NCBI RefSeq assembly: GCF_025628935.1
Contig: NZ_JAOTIS010000011.1
Span: 1-64,000 of the forward strand
From: Macrococcus capreoli
GTDB taxonomy: Bacteria > Bacillota > Bacilli > Staphylococcales > Staphylococcaceae
Direction of reading: 5' to 3'
Length of the DNA stretch: 64,000 nt
In this document: one piece after another, positions 28,034-37,845 of the stretch
Numbering within the stretch: position 1 is the first letter of the stretch
Layout: each line of letters starts with the position of its first letter
Made by a program: the position numbers and the translations under genes
Notes under the pieces: model-generated
What the model was told of the DNA's origin: nothing
The model's input: only the letters and a program-made list of their open reading frames with translations
The model's database searches: none

Positions 28034-28518
28034 ATGAGTATATCAGAATCAGTTTCAGATTATTTAGAAGAACAAGAAAGACGAGACAATGAAATACTAT
28101 TACTCATGAATCTAAAGAAAGAAATGGAACAGGAAATGTCGCATCATGTTGATGTTGAAGTTCAAAGCATTAAAGGTATAGAAGGCAGAATAGAAGAATG
28201 TATTAGCGAATTTATGAATGTACGCTCTTTATTAGAAGAATATTGTGAAGGAAAAGTAGGAGAAGTTGCTAGAGAGGTAGCCTTTAGAAGAAAAAGACAA
28301 GCTGAACAATCGAATGAGTGTGTTAATGATGCAGTACGTAGTTGTAAAGTATCTGGAACCTGGTTTTGGTAAGTTTAGTCAACAAAATGATGCTGAAATA
28401 AACCATTGGTAACAACATTAATGACACGGAAGATTACATTACAGCTAAGAAAAAAGAATTTAACGGTTTGTCATCTAAAGTGATAAGAGACTCATTTCTT
28501 AAATTATATAGGATGGCT
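28034..28518 (+). pseudogene. Decayed small helical partner gene (TlaA/TlaB-like position)
   Basis: The gene starts six bases after the lipase stop, with GAGGGG upstream. The intact first frame encodes 112 aa (to 28372), a charged coiled-coil protein with two Cys near the end. The C-terminal SCKVSGTWFW looks unnatural: the next frame continues as YLEPGFGKFSQQNDAEINHW, and the third frame as NINDTEDYITAKKKEFNG and on to LKLYRMA. Both shifts are in the same direction. This reads as one original protein of about 160 aa broken by two frameshifts and then joined to integrase sequence at about 28519. The alternative is a genuine 112-aa product. Confidence 0.5.
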
Positions 28519-29232
28519 GTAAGCTTGATTAAAGATAAAGATGGTAAACAAATCATTACAAAGCACGTAACTACACACACGCTAAGACATAGCCACATAT
28601 CACTACTTAGACAATTAGGTGTGTCTCTTAAAGCGATTATGGAACGTGTTGGCCACACTGATCATAAAACAACATTACAAATATACAGTGAATGTTTAGC
28701 CATTCAACCGGACAATATAGATTTTGATAAAGCTACTTTAGAAATAGATGGAACAATACACTGGATAGATGAAGCAGATGGAAGCGGTTATGGTGTGAAA
28801 GATACGACTAAAACGGAAGCGTCATATAGAACAATATCACTCACTACAAGAAGTATGGATATATTGCGTAAAGCTATGTTAGAGAATAAGAAGGCTAAGC
28901 AGTGGGATAGCAATTACAACGATAGAGGGTTTATATTTACAAATCATTATGGTAACCCTATGGCTCTATCATCAGTAAATCGCAATATAAAACTAGCCGT
29001 TGAGGGCATAAAGGATAAAGACGGTAAACCAATCATTACAAAGCATGTTACAACTCATACACTAAGACATAGCCATATATCATTACTAAGTCAGTTAGGT
29101 GTGTCACTTAAAGCCATTATGGAACGTGTAGGACATACAGATCATAAAACAACTTTACAAATATACAGTCATGTTACTGAACAGATGGATAAAGACATGA
29201 TGAGTAAATTAGAAGCGGTGAGAGAATTTTGA
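28519..29232 (+). pseudogene. Composite tyrosine integrase remnant
   Basis: The open frame (from 28468) joins two integrase 3' ends. Copy A (28528-28689) encodes the HTLRHSH ... GHTDHKTTLQIYS catalytic end; it breaks off and runs into the middle and end of copy B, whose equivalent segment is 29008-29169. Over these 162 bp I count 22 differences (86% identity), but 52 of 54 residues are the same. Neither copy has the N-terminal arm- and core-binding domains, nor the first catalytic Arg, so no active enzyme is expected. Tn916/phage-type integrases, adjacent to guaA. Confidence 0.8.
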
Positions 29233-29918
29233 GAGATAAATTTTATTTTTATTTGATGATAATTTTTTCTATTTGTATATCTATTATTTTAATTTTTTCC
29301 TTTGGAAGTGCAATGAATATTATAGTTGATGCAAAAAGCTTAGAAGCTTATTCCTTGATGATAGCCTTTATAGGTCTTTTCACAACTTTCTTAGGGGCAT
29401 ATTTAGGAGCTAAATTGTCAGGTGAGTATACGTTAAAAGCTTCTCAGATGATTATTGATGAACAAAATAAAATAGCTTTAAAGAGAGCTAAATTTTTAAC
29501 TGAAGATTTGTTCTCTGAATCTATGTCTTCTATTAACAAAATTAGACCATTCGATTTTGGATTTCCAATAAATGAAGAAAAGTTTAATTTAAATCTAAAT
29601 CCTACTTTTAGAGAAATAGAATATGAATATGTACAAGAATCTCTTTTAAAAGATTTTAAAGATAATATCGATGAACTAAAAAACTTCAGACTCACGACTG
29701 ACTTCTATTTATTATCTCCTGAATTTCAAAAAGAAATTACTAATACCATAACTCAACTTAGTAAATTATATCAATTGTTTCAAGATTTAAATTCTTATTT
29801 AGAAAAGGATATAAATGAAAGCGATATGTTTTTTGTAGCAAAGAAGAAAGAATTTCACAATACTTTAGATATTCTTTATATGAAAAGGCATCACATTCTC
29901 AAAAATCAGAATCATTAG
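29229..29918 (+). CDS. Unknown two-helix membrane protein
   Basis: A 229-aa protein with two N-terminal transmembrane helices (LMIIFSICISIILIFSFGSA and LMIAFIGLFTTFLGAYLGA) and a long cytoplasmic helical region rich in Lys, Asp, Glu and Asn. The start appears to be TTG overlapping the integrase stop; the ribosome site is weak, and an ATG at 29256 is an alternative. No family is recognised. It lies between the integrase remnant and the guaA-end repeats, so it is probably cargo of a past mobile element. Similar architecture occurs in some phage-exclusion proteins, but nothing here proves that role. Confidence 0.6.
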   Translation: MRDKFYFYLMIIFSICISIILIFSFGSAMNIIVDAKSLEAYSLMIAFIGLFTTFLGAYLGAKLSGEYTLKASQMIIDEQNKIALKRAKFLTEDLFSESMSSINKIRPFDFGFPINEEKFNLNLNPTFREIEYEYVQESLLKDFKDNIDELKNFRLTTDFYLLSPEFQKEITNTITQLSKLYQLFQDLNSYLEKDINESDMFFVAKKKEFHNTLDILYMKRHHILKNQNH

Positions 29919-29929
29919 TCTCACACTCC

Positions 29930-29949
29930 GCCCATTTTCTGCCCATTTT
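29930..29949. repeat. Tandem integrase arm-type repeats
   Basis: GCCCATTTT occurs at 29930-29938 and 29941-29949, an 11-bp period. Such tandem GCCCATTTT repeats are common near att sites of staphylococcal phages and islands. They lie between the integrase remnant and the guaA end. Confidence 0.5.
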
Positions 29950-29967
29950 TTAATCTAATAAACATAA

Positions 29968-30000
29968 AAATAACCCTCTAACCATTGCGGTTAAAGGGTT
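29968..30000 (-). terminator. guaA terminator
   Basis: AACCCTTTAACC and GGTTAGAGGGTT pair around GCAAT, followed by ATTTTTATG on the minus strand. Confidence 0.8.
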
Positions 30001-30016
30001 TCTTGTTTTTATACTT

Positions 30017-31558
30017 CTATTCCCACTCTATCGTGCTTGGTGGCTTAGATGTAATGTCATACACTACGCGGTTAACGTGTTGTACTTCGTTGACGATTCT
30101 ACTTGATACTTTCTGTAATACTTCCCAGTCAATTCTTGCGAAGTCGCTTGTCATACCATCGATACTCGTTACTGCACGCACACCGATTGTATAGTCATAT
30201 GTTCTGTAATCTCCCATAACACCGACTGAACGAATGTCAGGTAATACAGTGAAGTATTGCCAGATATCGCGTTCTAATCCCGCTTCTGCAATCACTTCAC
30301 GTAAGATCGCATCTGATTCACGCACAATCTCTAACTTCTCTTCTGTAATCTCACCTAACACACGAATTCCAAGTCCTGGACCTGGGAATGGTTGACGCCA
30401 TACTAAATGCTCAGGAATACCTAATTCTACACCTAACGCACGGACTTCATCTTTGAATAATGTATTAATTGGTTCAATTAACTCAAACTGCATGTCTTCT
30501 GGTAATCCACCAACATTGTGATGTGATTTAATTGTTTGTGCTGTCTTCGTACCTGATTCAATAATATCAGTATACAACGTACCTTGTGCTAAGAAGTCCA
30601 CACCTTCTAATTTAGATGCTTCATCATCAAACACATATACAAATTCATTACCAATAATTTTACGTTTTTGTTCCGGATCAGATACACCTGCTAACTTACT
30701 CATGAAACGTTCTTTCGCATCAACACGAATAATATTCATGTTAAATCCTTCACCGAACTGCTTCATTACCATGTCGCCTTCACCTTTACGTAATAAACCA
30801 TGATCAACGAAGATACATGTCAACTGATCACCAATCGCTTTATGAAGAAGTACTGCAACAACTGATGAATCTACTCCACCACTCATCGCACATAATACTT
30901 TCTTGTCACCTACTTGTTCACGAATCTTTTCGATTTCGATTTCAATGAAATTTTCCATCGTCCATTCGCCTGTACACTTACAAATTTCTCGAATAAAATT
31001 ACGTAATAAATCATTTCCATACTCAGAGTGACGTACTTCCGGATGGAATTGAACACCAAATAATTGTCTTTCTTTATTTTCAATTGCTGCGTATTGACAG
31101 CTTGGAGAATGCGCAATCACTTCAAATCCTTCAGGAATTGTAATTACTTTATCGCTATGACTCATCCACACCGTTTGTTCTTCAGGTAATTTCGTGAATA
31201 ATGAATGCGTTTGTGCATTAATCACTGCTTTCCCGTATTCACGTTCATTTGCACGTTCAACTGTTCCACCTAGTAATTTCGTCATTAACTGCATACCATA
31301 GCAGATTCCAAGTACCGGTACACCTAAGTTAAAGATTTCAGGATTTACTGTAAATGAACCTTCTTCGTAAACTGAATTTGGTCCTCCAGATAAAATAATA
31401 CCTTTTGGATTCATCTTCTTAATCTCTTCGATTGAAATCTCATGATCATGTAATTCTGAATACACGCCCATTTCACGAATACGACGTGTAATTAACTGGT
31501 TATATTGACTACCAAAGTCCAATACAAGAATTAACTCTTGTTCTAATGCCATTTCCAT
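30017..31558 (-). CDS. guaA: GMP synthase (glutamine-hydrolysing)
   Basis: A 513-aa enzyme that converts XMP to GMP. The class I glutaminase domain has Cys86 in GICYGMQL; the ATP-pyrophosphatase domain has the P-loop SGGVDSSV near 225; the C-terminal dimer domain ends in [10 protein letters not shown]. It is near-identical in style to staphylococcal GuaA. It forms an operon with guaB upstream (28-bp gap). Its 3' end is a known integration target in several Firmicutes, consistent with the integrase remnant downstream. Confidence 0.98.
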   Translation of the reverse strand: MEMALEQELILVLDFGSQYNQLITRRIREMGVYSELHDHEISIEEIKKMNPKGIILSGGPNSVYEEGSFTVNPEIFNLGVPVLGICYGMQLMTKLLGGTVERANEREYGKAVINAQTHSLFTKLPEEQTVWMSHSDKVITIPEGFEVIAHSPSCQYAAIENKERQLFGVQFHPEVRHSEYGNDLLRNFIREICKCTGEWTMENFIEIEIEKIREQVGDKKVLCAMSGGVDSSVVAVLLHKAIGDQLTCIFVDHGLLRKGEGDMVMKQFGEGFNMNIIRVDAKERFMSKLAGVSDPEQKRKIIGNEFVYVFDDEASKLEGVDFLAQGTLYTDIIESGTKTAQTIKSHHNVGGLPEDMQFELIEPINTLFKDEVRALGVELGIPEHLVWRQPFPGPGLGIRVLGEITEEKLEIVRESDAILREVIAEAGLERDIWQYFTVLPDIRSVGVMGDYRTYDYTIGVRAVTSIDGMTSDFARIDWEVLQKVSSRIVNEVQHVNRVVYDITSKPPSTIEWE

Positions 31559-31586
31559 AAGTGAAGTTCTCCTTTAGTATGATTGA

Positions 31587-33089
<1,503 letters not shown>

Positions 33090-33180
33090 CTATTATTTCA
33101 TATTTTTCTCATTTTGTTTATTCATTAATTCATTAATAAATAAACTCAAGAAAAACGTTAAAATATACGAAAAATATACG

Positions 33181-33207
33181 AAAAAAGCTCATCTAAAAAA
33201 GATGAGC
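33181..33207 (-). terminator. Expression-platform terminator of the guanine riboswitch
   Basis: GCTCATC / GATGAGC around TTTTTTA followed by T6 on the minus strand. The left arm can compete with the aptamer closing stem, which also contains CTCAT, giving a plausible switch. Confidence 0.8.
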
Positions 33208-33241
33208 AAAAAATAAGACTATCGTTATAGCCAAATTTAAT

Positions 33242-33310
33242 ACTCATAGTCACATCATTTACGGTAATGTGGTAGAAACGCTAAAGCCATATCCTTTAAT
33301 TTATATGAGT
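33242..33310 (-). promoter_or_regulatory. Guanine riboswitch aptamer upstream of guaBA
   Basis: The minus strand from 33310 has closing stem ACTCATA / TATGAGT, the conserved GGATATGGC, GTTTCTACC and CCGTAAATG segments of purine aptamers, and TGACTATG at the 3' side. The C in GACTATG corresponds to the base that selects guanine over adenine. High guanine should favour the terminator at 33181-33207 and switch off guaBA. Confidence 0.92.
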
Positions 33311-33334
33311 TGTCCTTATTAATAATATTTTTAG

Positions 33335-33363
33335 ATAATATCAAAGTTATTGAGAATTAGCAA
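33335..33363 (-). promoter_or_regulatory. Promoter of the guaBA riboswitch transcript
   Basis: TTGCTA (33363-33358), 17 bp, TATTAT (33340-33335), about 25 nt ahead of the aptamer. The AT-rich DNA from here to 33571 shows nothing further. Confidence 0.65.
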
Positions 33364-33571
33364 TACAATTTTATTGAAAATACATACAACTTAAAATGAC
33401 TAATTTTTCTAAATTGTTTGTCTTTTATACGAGAAAAATAACCTCAATTCCCGTAATTTTTAATAAACACAATAATAATTTTAAAAATTTTTCATCGAAA
33501 AATCATGCTTTTCTACTATATAAATGTATTCAGAATTTTTACTAGTCAGAATTTTTATTTTGATGTTTTGT

Positions 33572-33596
33572 GTTTACACTTTATTCTCACGGGTAT
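33572..33596 (+). promoter_or_regulatory. Sigma-B-type promoter
   Basis: GTTTAC, 13-bp spacer, GGGTAT, close to the general-stress consensus GTTTAA-N12-15-GGGTAT. It lies 66 bp before a gene of the SigB-regulon type. Confidence 0.75.
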
Positions 33597-33662
33597 CTAT
33601 TTAGCATAACAACAAAACAACAGTCATCAAGAAACGTACAAAACAAACAACTTGGAGGTACG

Positions 33663-34637
33663 ATGAAGATGAGAAACTTAGAAACATTTTTAAATGAAGA
33701 AAGTTTATTACGTAGAATCGACCAACTTAAATCACAAGGTATTGCAGAGCATGACTTACATGTCATTTCAAAAAACAAACTAGAAGGCTCAGCATTAGAT
33801 TACACGGATGTACAGTATAAAGATGCTGAAGGATCATTCGGTGATAAAGTGGCAGCATTCTTTACTGGAGAAGATCCACAACACAGAGTATTCGATAAAT
33901 TAAATTTATCTGAATCAGAACGCGTCGAGTACGATAACGCAGTTAACAGTGGTCAAATCTTACTTTATGTAGATAACGATGCACATCATGACGGTAATCA
34001 TCATGATAATGAATATCGTACAGGTAATGTAGTAGCTGGACATACAACTGGTGTCCCAGCAAATGAAACAGATGCAGATTATGCAGCAACACACCGTACA
34101 AATAATTTAAATAATGGAGAGGAAGTAGTAGATATGAAAAACTATAGTAATGAAGAATATAACAACTTAAGCAGAGAAGAGCGTTTAAACTTATTAGATA
34201 ATGATTTAAGAGAGCGTAACGATATTTCAGATGACGAAAAAATTAAATTACATGAAGAACGTTTACGTGTAAACAAAGATGTAGTTCAATCTGGTGAAGT
34301 GACAATCGATAAAAATGTAGTATCTGAGCGTCAAGAATTTGATGTACCTGTATCACATGATGAAGTGACAATTGAACGTCGTAAAGTTAATGAAACTGTA
34401 GCCGATGGTCATTTCGATAACGATTTAGATGAAGAAACGATTCGTGTACCATTAACAGAAGAACGCGTATCTATCGAAAAAGAAAACGTAGTAGCTGAAG
34501 AGTTATTAATTAAGAAAAATCGCGTAACTGACACTGAGCATGTTTCAGAAGAAGTACGCCGTGAAGAAGTTGAAATCGACGATACAAATGCACACCGTCG
34601 TGATGGTTTAGATAACGATTTAACTGACCGTCGTTAA
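33663..34637 (+). CDS. General stress protein with YflT-like and DUF2382 domains
   Basis: A 324-aa hydrophilic protein. The N-terminal part resembles the YflT/GS17M heat-stress domain (LRRIDQLKSQGIAEHDLHVIS), and the C-terminal DUF2382 region (YsnF/AvaK-like) repeats variations of HEERLRVNKDVVQSGEV, EFDVPVSHDEVTIERRKV and LTEERVSIEKENVVAEEL. The middle is His/Asp/Asn-rich and probably disordered. I place the start at the ATG after TTGGAGG; the open frame upstream overlaps the promoter. A sigma-B promoter and its own terminator make it a single-gene stress unit. Biochemical role unknown. Confidence 0.85.
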   Translation: MKMRNLETFLNEESLLRRIDQLKSQGIAEHDLHVISKNKLEGSALDYTDVQYKDAEGSFGDKVAAFFTGEDPQHRVFDKLNLSESERVEYDNAVNSGQILLYVDNDAHHDGNHHDNEYRTGNVVAGHTTGVPANETDADYAATHRTNNLNNGEEVVDMKNYSNEEYNNLSREERLNLLDNDLRERNDISDDEKIKLHEERLRVNKDVVQSGEVTIDKNVVSERQEFDVPVSHDEVTIERRKVNETVADGHFDNDLDEETIRVPLTEERVSIEKENVVAEELLIKKNRVTDTEHVSEEVRREEVEIDDTNAHRRDGLDNDLTDRR

Positions 34638-34655
34638 TCAATTAGTGATGATAAA

Positions 34656-34684
34656 GAAAAGTCCATTGGGCTTTTCTTTTTTTA
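34656..34684 (+). terminator. Terminator of the stress protein gene
   Basis: GAAAAGTCC / GGGCTTTTC with a 3-nt loop and a T-run of eight bases. Confidence 0.8.
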
Positions 34685-34738
34685 TATGGGTTGTAGTGAT
34701 ACAATAACATTATCAAATAATGTAAATGGAGTCCTCAT

Positions 34739-35347
34739 ATGAAATTTTTACATCTCACAGAAGCAGACCATTATTTTCATAAGTGTATGGATTTATATCA
34801 ATCAGAATTCGATTATGAAATTCGTGAACCCGTAGAAGTGTTCGAACAATCCTTTAATATTAAAAGACAAGATGAAGAACGTTATCACTTCATCGCAGCA
34901 TACGAAGATGACACGCTTTATGGATTTATTGCCTTCCATCTGGAAATCACTTACCGTATCGGATATATCGTTTACCTTGTTGTTAATCCTGAAGTACGTG
35001 GTAAGCAAGTGGCACGTAAACTGATGGCTGAAGCCGAAGAAGTGATGGTAAAACATTGCGAAAACAACGGAACGACATTAGAGCATATTATGTTAGAGTG
35101 CGAGAAAAATGATGCTGGAAAAAGTCCACTTGATAAATTCTATAAAAAATTTGATTTCGTAAAAACGAATTTGAATTATCATCAACCTGGATTGCATAAT
35201 GACGCTGCAGTACCAATGAATTTATATTTAAAAACATCTCATCATCCCACTGCTAAAGCAGCAATTGAACATATATATCGCGTTAAATATATACAGTGTA
35301 ATCAAATCAAACCAGAGATTATTGAAGCACTGATCAGTGAGATGTAA
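34739..35347 (+). CDS. GNAT family N-acetyltransferase
   Basis: A 202-aa protein with the GNAT core: strands around RYHFIAAYEDDTLYGFIAFH and IGYIVYLVVNPEVRGKQVARKLM, where VRGKQVARKL is the acetyl-CoA pyrophosphate loop, then a C-terminal LEHIMLECEKND and a DKFYKKFDFV motif. GGAG lies seven bases before the ATG. It stands alone between two terminators. The acceptor substrate is unknown. Confidence 0.85.
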   Translation: MKFLHLTEADHYFHKCMDLYQSEFDYEIREPVEVFEQSFNIKRQDEERYHFIAAYEDDTLYGFIAFHLEITYRIGYIVYLVVNPEVRGKQVARKLMAEAEEVMVKHCENNGTTLEHIMLECEKNDAGKSPLDKFYKKFDFVKTNLNYHQPGLHNDAAVPMNLYLKTSHHPTAKAAIEHIYRVKYIQCNQIKPEIIEALISEM

Positions 35348-35389
35348 AAGGAAAAGCTGTTTTGAATGGATTGCCTCCTTATCAAACTA

Positions 35390-35436
35390 AGAACCCCAAC
35401 TATCAATCGTTATTGATTTGAGTTGAGGTTCTTTTT
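35390..35436 (+). terminator. Terminator of the acetyltransferase gene
   Basis: AGAACCCCAACT / AGTTGAGGTTCT with additional pairing in the loop, followed by T5. Confidence 0.75.
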
Positions 35437-35464
35437 AGCCCTGCCTATTATATTATATGTATCG

Positions 35465-36013
35465 CTAATTTAATATTTTACAAAGTACTTCAAATGACAA
35501 ATAAGAATCGACTTTATATTGTTCATAAACGTCTAACATACGTTGATAAGCTTTTAATCCTAACGGCTTCGTTGTTAAACTTCTAAACAACTTCAAATCA
35601 ATTTGACCTTCATAATGGCGCATTTCATTCAAATAAAAAAGTGCATAAAATTCATAATCCGTTTCTTTATTTAAATTAAAACCTAAAAATGAATAAAATG
35701 GATGCTCCTTTAACACTTTAATTTCATCTCTAGAGAGCTTCTTATATGACTTTGTCATATGCGCATACATCCGAATTACTGATTCAACAAATTCGCTTAC
35801 ATGTGAAGGAATCTTATCAAATTCTGAGGTTAATTCCTCTAATAGAATATGATTTTGACTATCTAGACCATCTCTAACGATCTTCTGATGTAATCGATGC
35901 ATTTCAGCATTCACTGGATCAATCTTCTCTAAGATTTGATAGATTTTGTACAAAATCAATCGGTTAAATGGATTCAATTCAAATGAATAATTTGTATTTA
36001 GCCAATTGTTCAT
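35465..36013 (-). CDS. YfbU family protein
   Basis: A 182-aa protein matching the enterobacterial YfbU family: NRLILYKIYQILEKIDPVNA near the start, a central FLGFN motif, LNEMRHYEG and GLKAYQRMLDVYEQYK with LSFEVLCKILN at the end. It looks all-helical and cytoplasmic. In E. coli YfbU is reported as a lethality-linked regulator of unclear mechanism; the role here is unknown. I take the ATG at 36013, nine bases after GGAGG, because the preceding ATG directly abuts that site. Monocistronic, with its own promoter. Confidence 0.75.
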   Translation of the reverse strand: MNNWLNTNYSFELNPFNRLILYKIYQILEKIDPVNAEMHRLHQKIVRDGLDSQNHILLEELTSEFDKIPSHVSEFVESVIRMYAHMTKSYKKLSRDEIKVLKEHPFYSFLGFNLNKETDYEFYALFYLNEMRHYEGQIDLKLFRSLTTKPLGLKAYQRMLDVYEQYKVDSYLSFEVLCKILN

Positions 36014-36037
36014 GTCGGTCATCCTCCCTCTTTACAT

Positions 36038-36103
36038 TTTGTAATTATAAAAAATATTAACAATTACAAATTTTATTATATTTACATTCTATAGTAATTT
36101 CAA
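36038..36103 (-). promoter_or_regulatory. YfbU-gene promoter with inverted repeat in the leader
   Basis: TTGAAA (36103-36098), 17 bp, TATAAT (36080-36075). Between the promoter and the start, TTTGTAATT (36038-36046) and AATTACAAA (36062-36070) form a perfect 9-bp inverted repeat, a possible operator or hairpin. AACACTTAA also repeats at 36102 and 36121. The rest of the 200-bp gap is AT-rich with nothing clear. Confidence 0.6.
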
Positions 36104-36215
36104 CACTTAAATTGTAAATTAACACTTAATTATTGTTTAACTTTTGTTAATGTTTATTAATTTTTTATTAATTTCAATCTCACTTAACTTTTTTAAGTAT
36201 AATTAAAATCAATAC

Positions 36216-36255
36216 AAAAAAATGAGCCATAATCCGTCCTGGATTATGGCTCATT
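36216..36255 (-). terminator. Terminator of rpsF-ssb-rpsR
   Basis: A 15-bp stem, AATGAGCCATAATCC with its complement, around a 5-nt loop and followed by T7. Confidence 0.9.
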
Positions 36256-36262
36256 ATATATC

Positions 36263-36505
36263 TTATTGCTCGTCTTTTACGTATGGTAATAATGCCATAT
36301 GACGTGCACGTTTGATCGCTACAGTTAACATACGTTGGTATTTAGCTGAAGTACCTGTTACACGACGTGGTAAAATTTTTCCGCGCTCAGAAATGAATTT
36401 TTTAAGCATTTCTACTTCTTTATAGTCGATTTGTGTAATACCGTTTGCTGTGAAATAACAAACCTTTTTACGACGACGACCGCCTCTTCTTGGTCCACCT
36501 GCCAT
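36263..36505 (-). CDS. rpsR: 30S ribosomal protein S18
   Basis: An 80-aa basic protein that binds 16S rRNA next to S6. [20 protein letters not shown] opens it, and [20 protein letters not shown] is the S18 signature. It is the last gene of the rpsF-ssb-rpsR operon. In some staphylococci resistance islands insert at its 3' end; here the gene and its terminator are undisturbed. Confidence 0.98.
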   Translation of the reverse strand: MAGGPRRGGRRRKKVCYFTANGITQIDYKEVEMLKKFISERGKILPRRVTGTSAKYQRMLTVAIKRARHMALLPYVKDEQ

Positions 36506-36538
36506 GATTGTTGCCTCCCTTACTTCAAAATTTCTTTA

Positions 36539-37063
36539 TTAGAACGGTAAATCATCATCACTAATATCAATTGGTCCAGTTGCATTTGCAAATGGATTTG
36601 TTGAAGGTGCTGATGTATTCGTTTGTTGTTGATTGTTATTGCTCGGTTGATAATTCTGACCTTGAGCTTGTTGTCCATAATTACCTTGATCATAACTTGA
36701 ATAGTCTTGACTTGGATCATTATTTGAACGGCCTTGATTTGCATTCTTCGGTTCTAAGAACTGCACTGAATCACAAATGACTTCCGTTACATATACTCTA
36801 CGGCCTTCCTGATTATCATAACTACGTGATTGCAATCTGCCATCTACCCCAGCTAAACTACCTTTGCTTAAGAAGTTATTCACATTCTCAGCTTGCTTAC
36901 GGAAAACGACACAGTTGATAAAATCAGCTTGTCTTTCACCTTGCGCATTTGTGAATGTGCGATTAACTGCTAATGTAAATGTAGCTACTGACACGCCTGA
37001 TGGTGTGACTCTGTATTCTGGATCTTTAGTTAAACGACCTACTAATACAACTCGGTTAAGCAA
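36539..37063 (-). CDS. ssb: Single-stranded DNA-binding protein
   Basis: A 174-aa SSB with an N-terminal OB fold ([38 protein letters not shown]), a Gln/Asn/Gly-rich linker and the acidic tip [11 protein letters not shown] that recruits partners. The start is TTG, giving the family N-terminus; the longer frame has no support. Translation initiation is weakly specified (GGGGGCG upstream). It lies between rpsF and rpsR as usual. Confidence 0.97.
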   Translation of the reverse strand: MLNRVVLVGRLTKDPEYRVTPSGVSVATFTLAVNRTFTNAQGERQADFINCVVFRKQAENVNNFLSKGSLAGVDGRLQSRSYDNQEGRRVYVTEVICDSVQFLEPKNANQGRSNNDPSQDYSSYDQGNYGQQAQGQNYQPSNNNQQQTNTSAPSTNPFANATGPIDISDDDLPF

Positions 37064-37087
37064 ATAAATCGCCCCCACATATTAGGT

Positions 37088-37378
37088 TTATTTTTCTTCT
37101 TCGCGAATCACGATATGACGGATAATGTCATCGTTGATTTTAGCTAAACGATCGAATTCGTTTGTTGCAACGTCTGTAGAGTTAACTTTAACGATTTGGT
37201 AGAAACCTTCTTTAAAATCGTTGATTTCGTAAGCTAAACGACGTTTACCCCAATCTTTTGATTCGATGATTTCCGCTCCGTTAGAAGTAAGAATCTCTTC
37301 GAAACGCTCGATTAAAGCTTTCTTAGCATCTTCCTCGATATTCGGACGTACGACATACATAATTTCGTATTTTCTCAT
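37088..37378 (-). CDS. rpsF: 30S ribosomal protein S6
   Basis: A 96-aa S6 with [21 protein letters not shown] and the [21 protein letters not shown] core. It binds S18 on the ribosome platform. It is the first gene of the operon, preceded by a strong promoter and a structured leader, and has a GGAGGTG ribosome site. Confidence 0.98.
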   Translation of the reverse strand: MRKYEIMYVVRPNIEEDAKKALIERFEEILTSNGAEIIESKDWGKRRLAYEINDFKEGFYQIVKVNSTDVATNEFDRLAKINDDIIRHIVIREEEK

Positions 37379-37485
37379 CTTTTACACCTCCTTATGGTCT
37401 ATGCGGCTTTATTATGAAATAAAGCAAGGAATAATTTTCATTACTCACAATAGAGAATTATAGCATAGTTTACTTTTTTCATCAA
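37379..37485 (-). promoter_or_regulatory. rpsF promoter and putative S6:S18 leader
   Basis: TTGATG (37485-37480), 17 bp, TATAAT (37462-37457). The transcript then forms a hairpin CTTTATT / AATAAAG followed by CCGCATAG just before the ribosome site. A CCG-containing element of this kind is the known S6:S18 autoregulatory motif; the match is judged by eye. Confidence 0.6.
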
Positions 37486-37501
37486 TCATTTGTTTTAATA
37501 A

Positions 37502-37825
37502 TTAATGATGCACCTCATTTAATTGATATGTGACGATATCTTTGGAGTAAAACACTTGAATATCTCCACTTTGAAATAAACTCAAATAATCAGCATAGTC
37601 CGTATCTTCTGGCGCGATTTCGTCAATTTCAACGATATCTAAATAGCGAATCGCCGTCTTAGGAAATGATACTTTATTATAAATTGAATCATCCAGCTTT
37701 ATAGGCTCAGATATTGAAACTGCTTGAACTAAGTAATGATATGTTACATGGTACATTGGATTCACTTTGTCATCAGATTTAATAATCACTTTGATACAAT
37801 AAATGATTCGCTTTAATGGTTGCAT
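37502..37825 (-). CDS. Conserved-looking hypothetical protein
   Basis: A 107-aa acidic protein without signal or membrane segments, with a strand-rich look (HVTYHYLVQAVSISEPIKL, IRYLDIVEIDEIAPEDTDY, GDIQVFYSKDIVTYQL). No domain is recognised. GGAGG is placed correctly for the second of two adjacent ATG codons, which I use. It follows ychF by 20 bp and is probably cotranscribed. Confidence 0.65.
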   Translation of the reverse strand: MQPLKRIIYCIKVIIKSDDKVNPMYHVTYHYLVQAVSISEPIKLDDSIYNKVSFPKTAIRYLDIVEIDEIAPEDTDYADYLSLFQSGDIQVFYSKDIVTYQLNEVHH

Positions 37826-37845
37826 CATATCCTCCTCAAGGCGTA

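Noticed and set aside
28468-29232. Functional integrase gene of 254 aa
   Set aside because: The frame lacks the N-terminal domains and first catalytic Arg and contains two copies of the catalytic end, so it is a fused remnant.
29985-30194. Plus-strand frame at the guaA end
   Set aside because: It is the antisense of the conserved guaA C-terminus.
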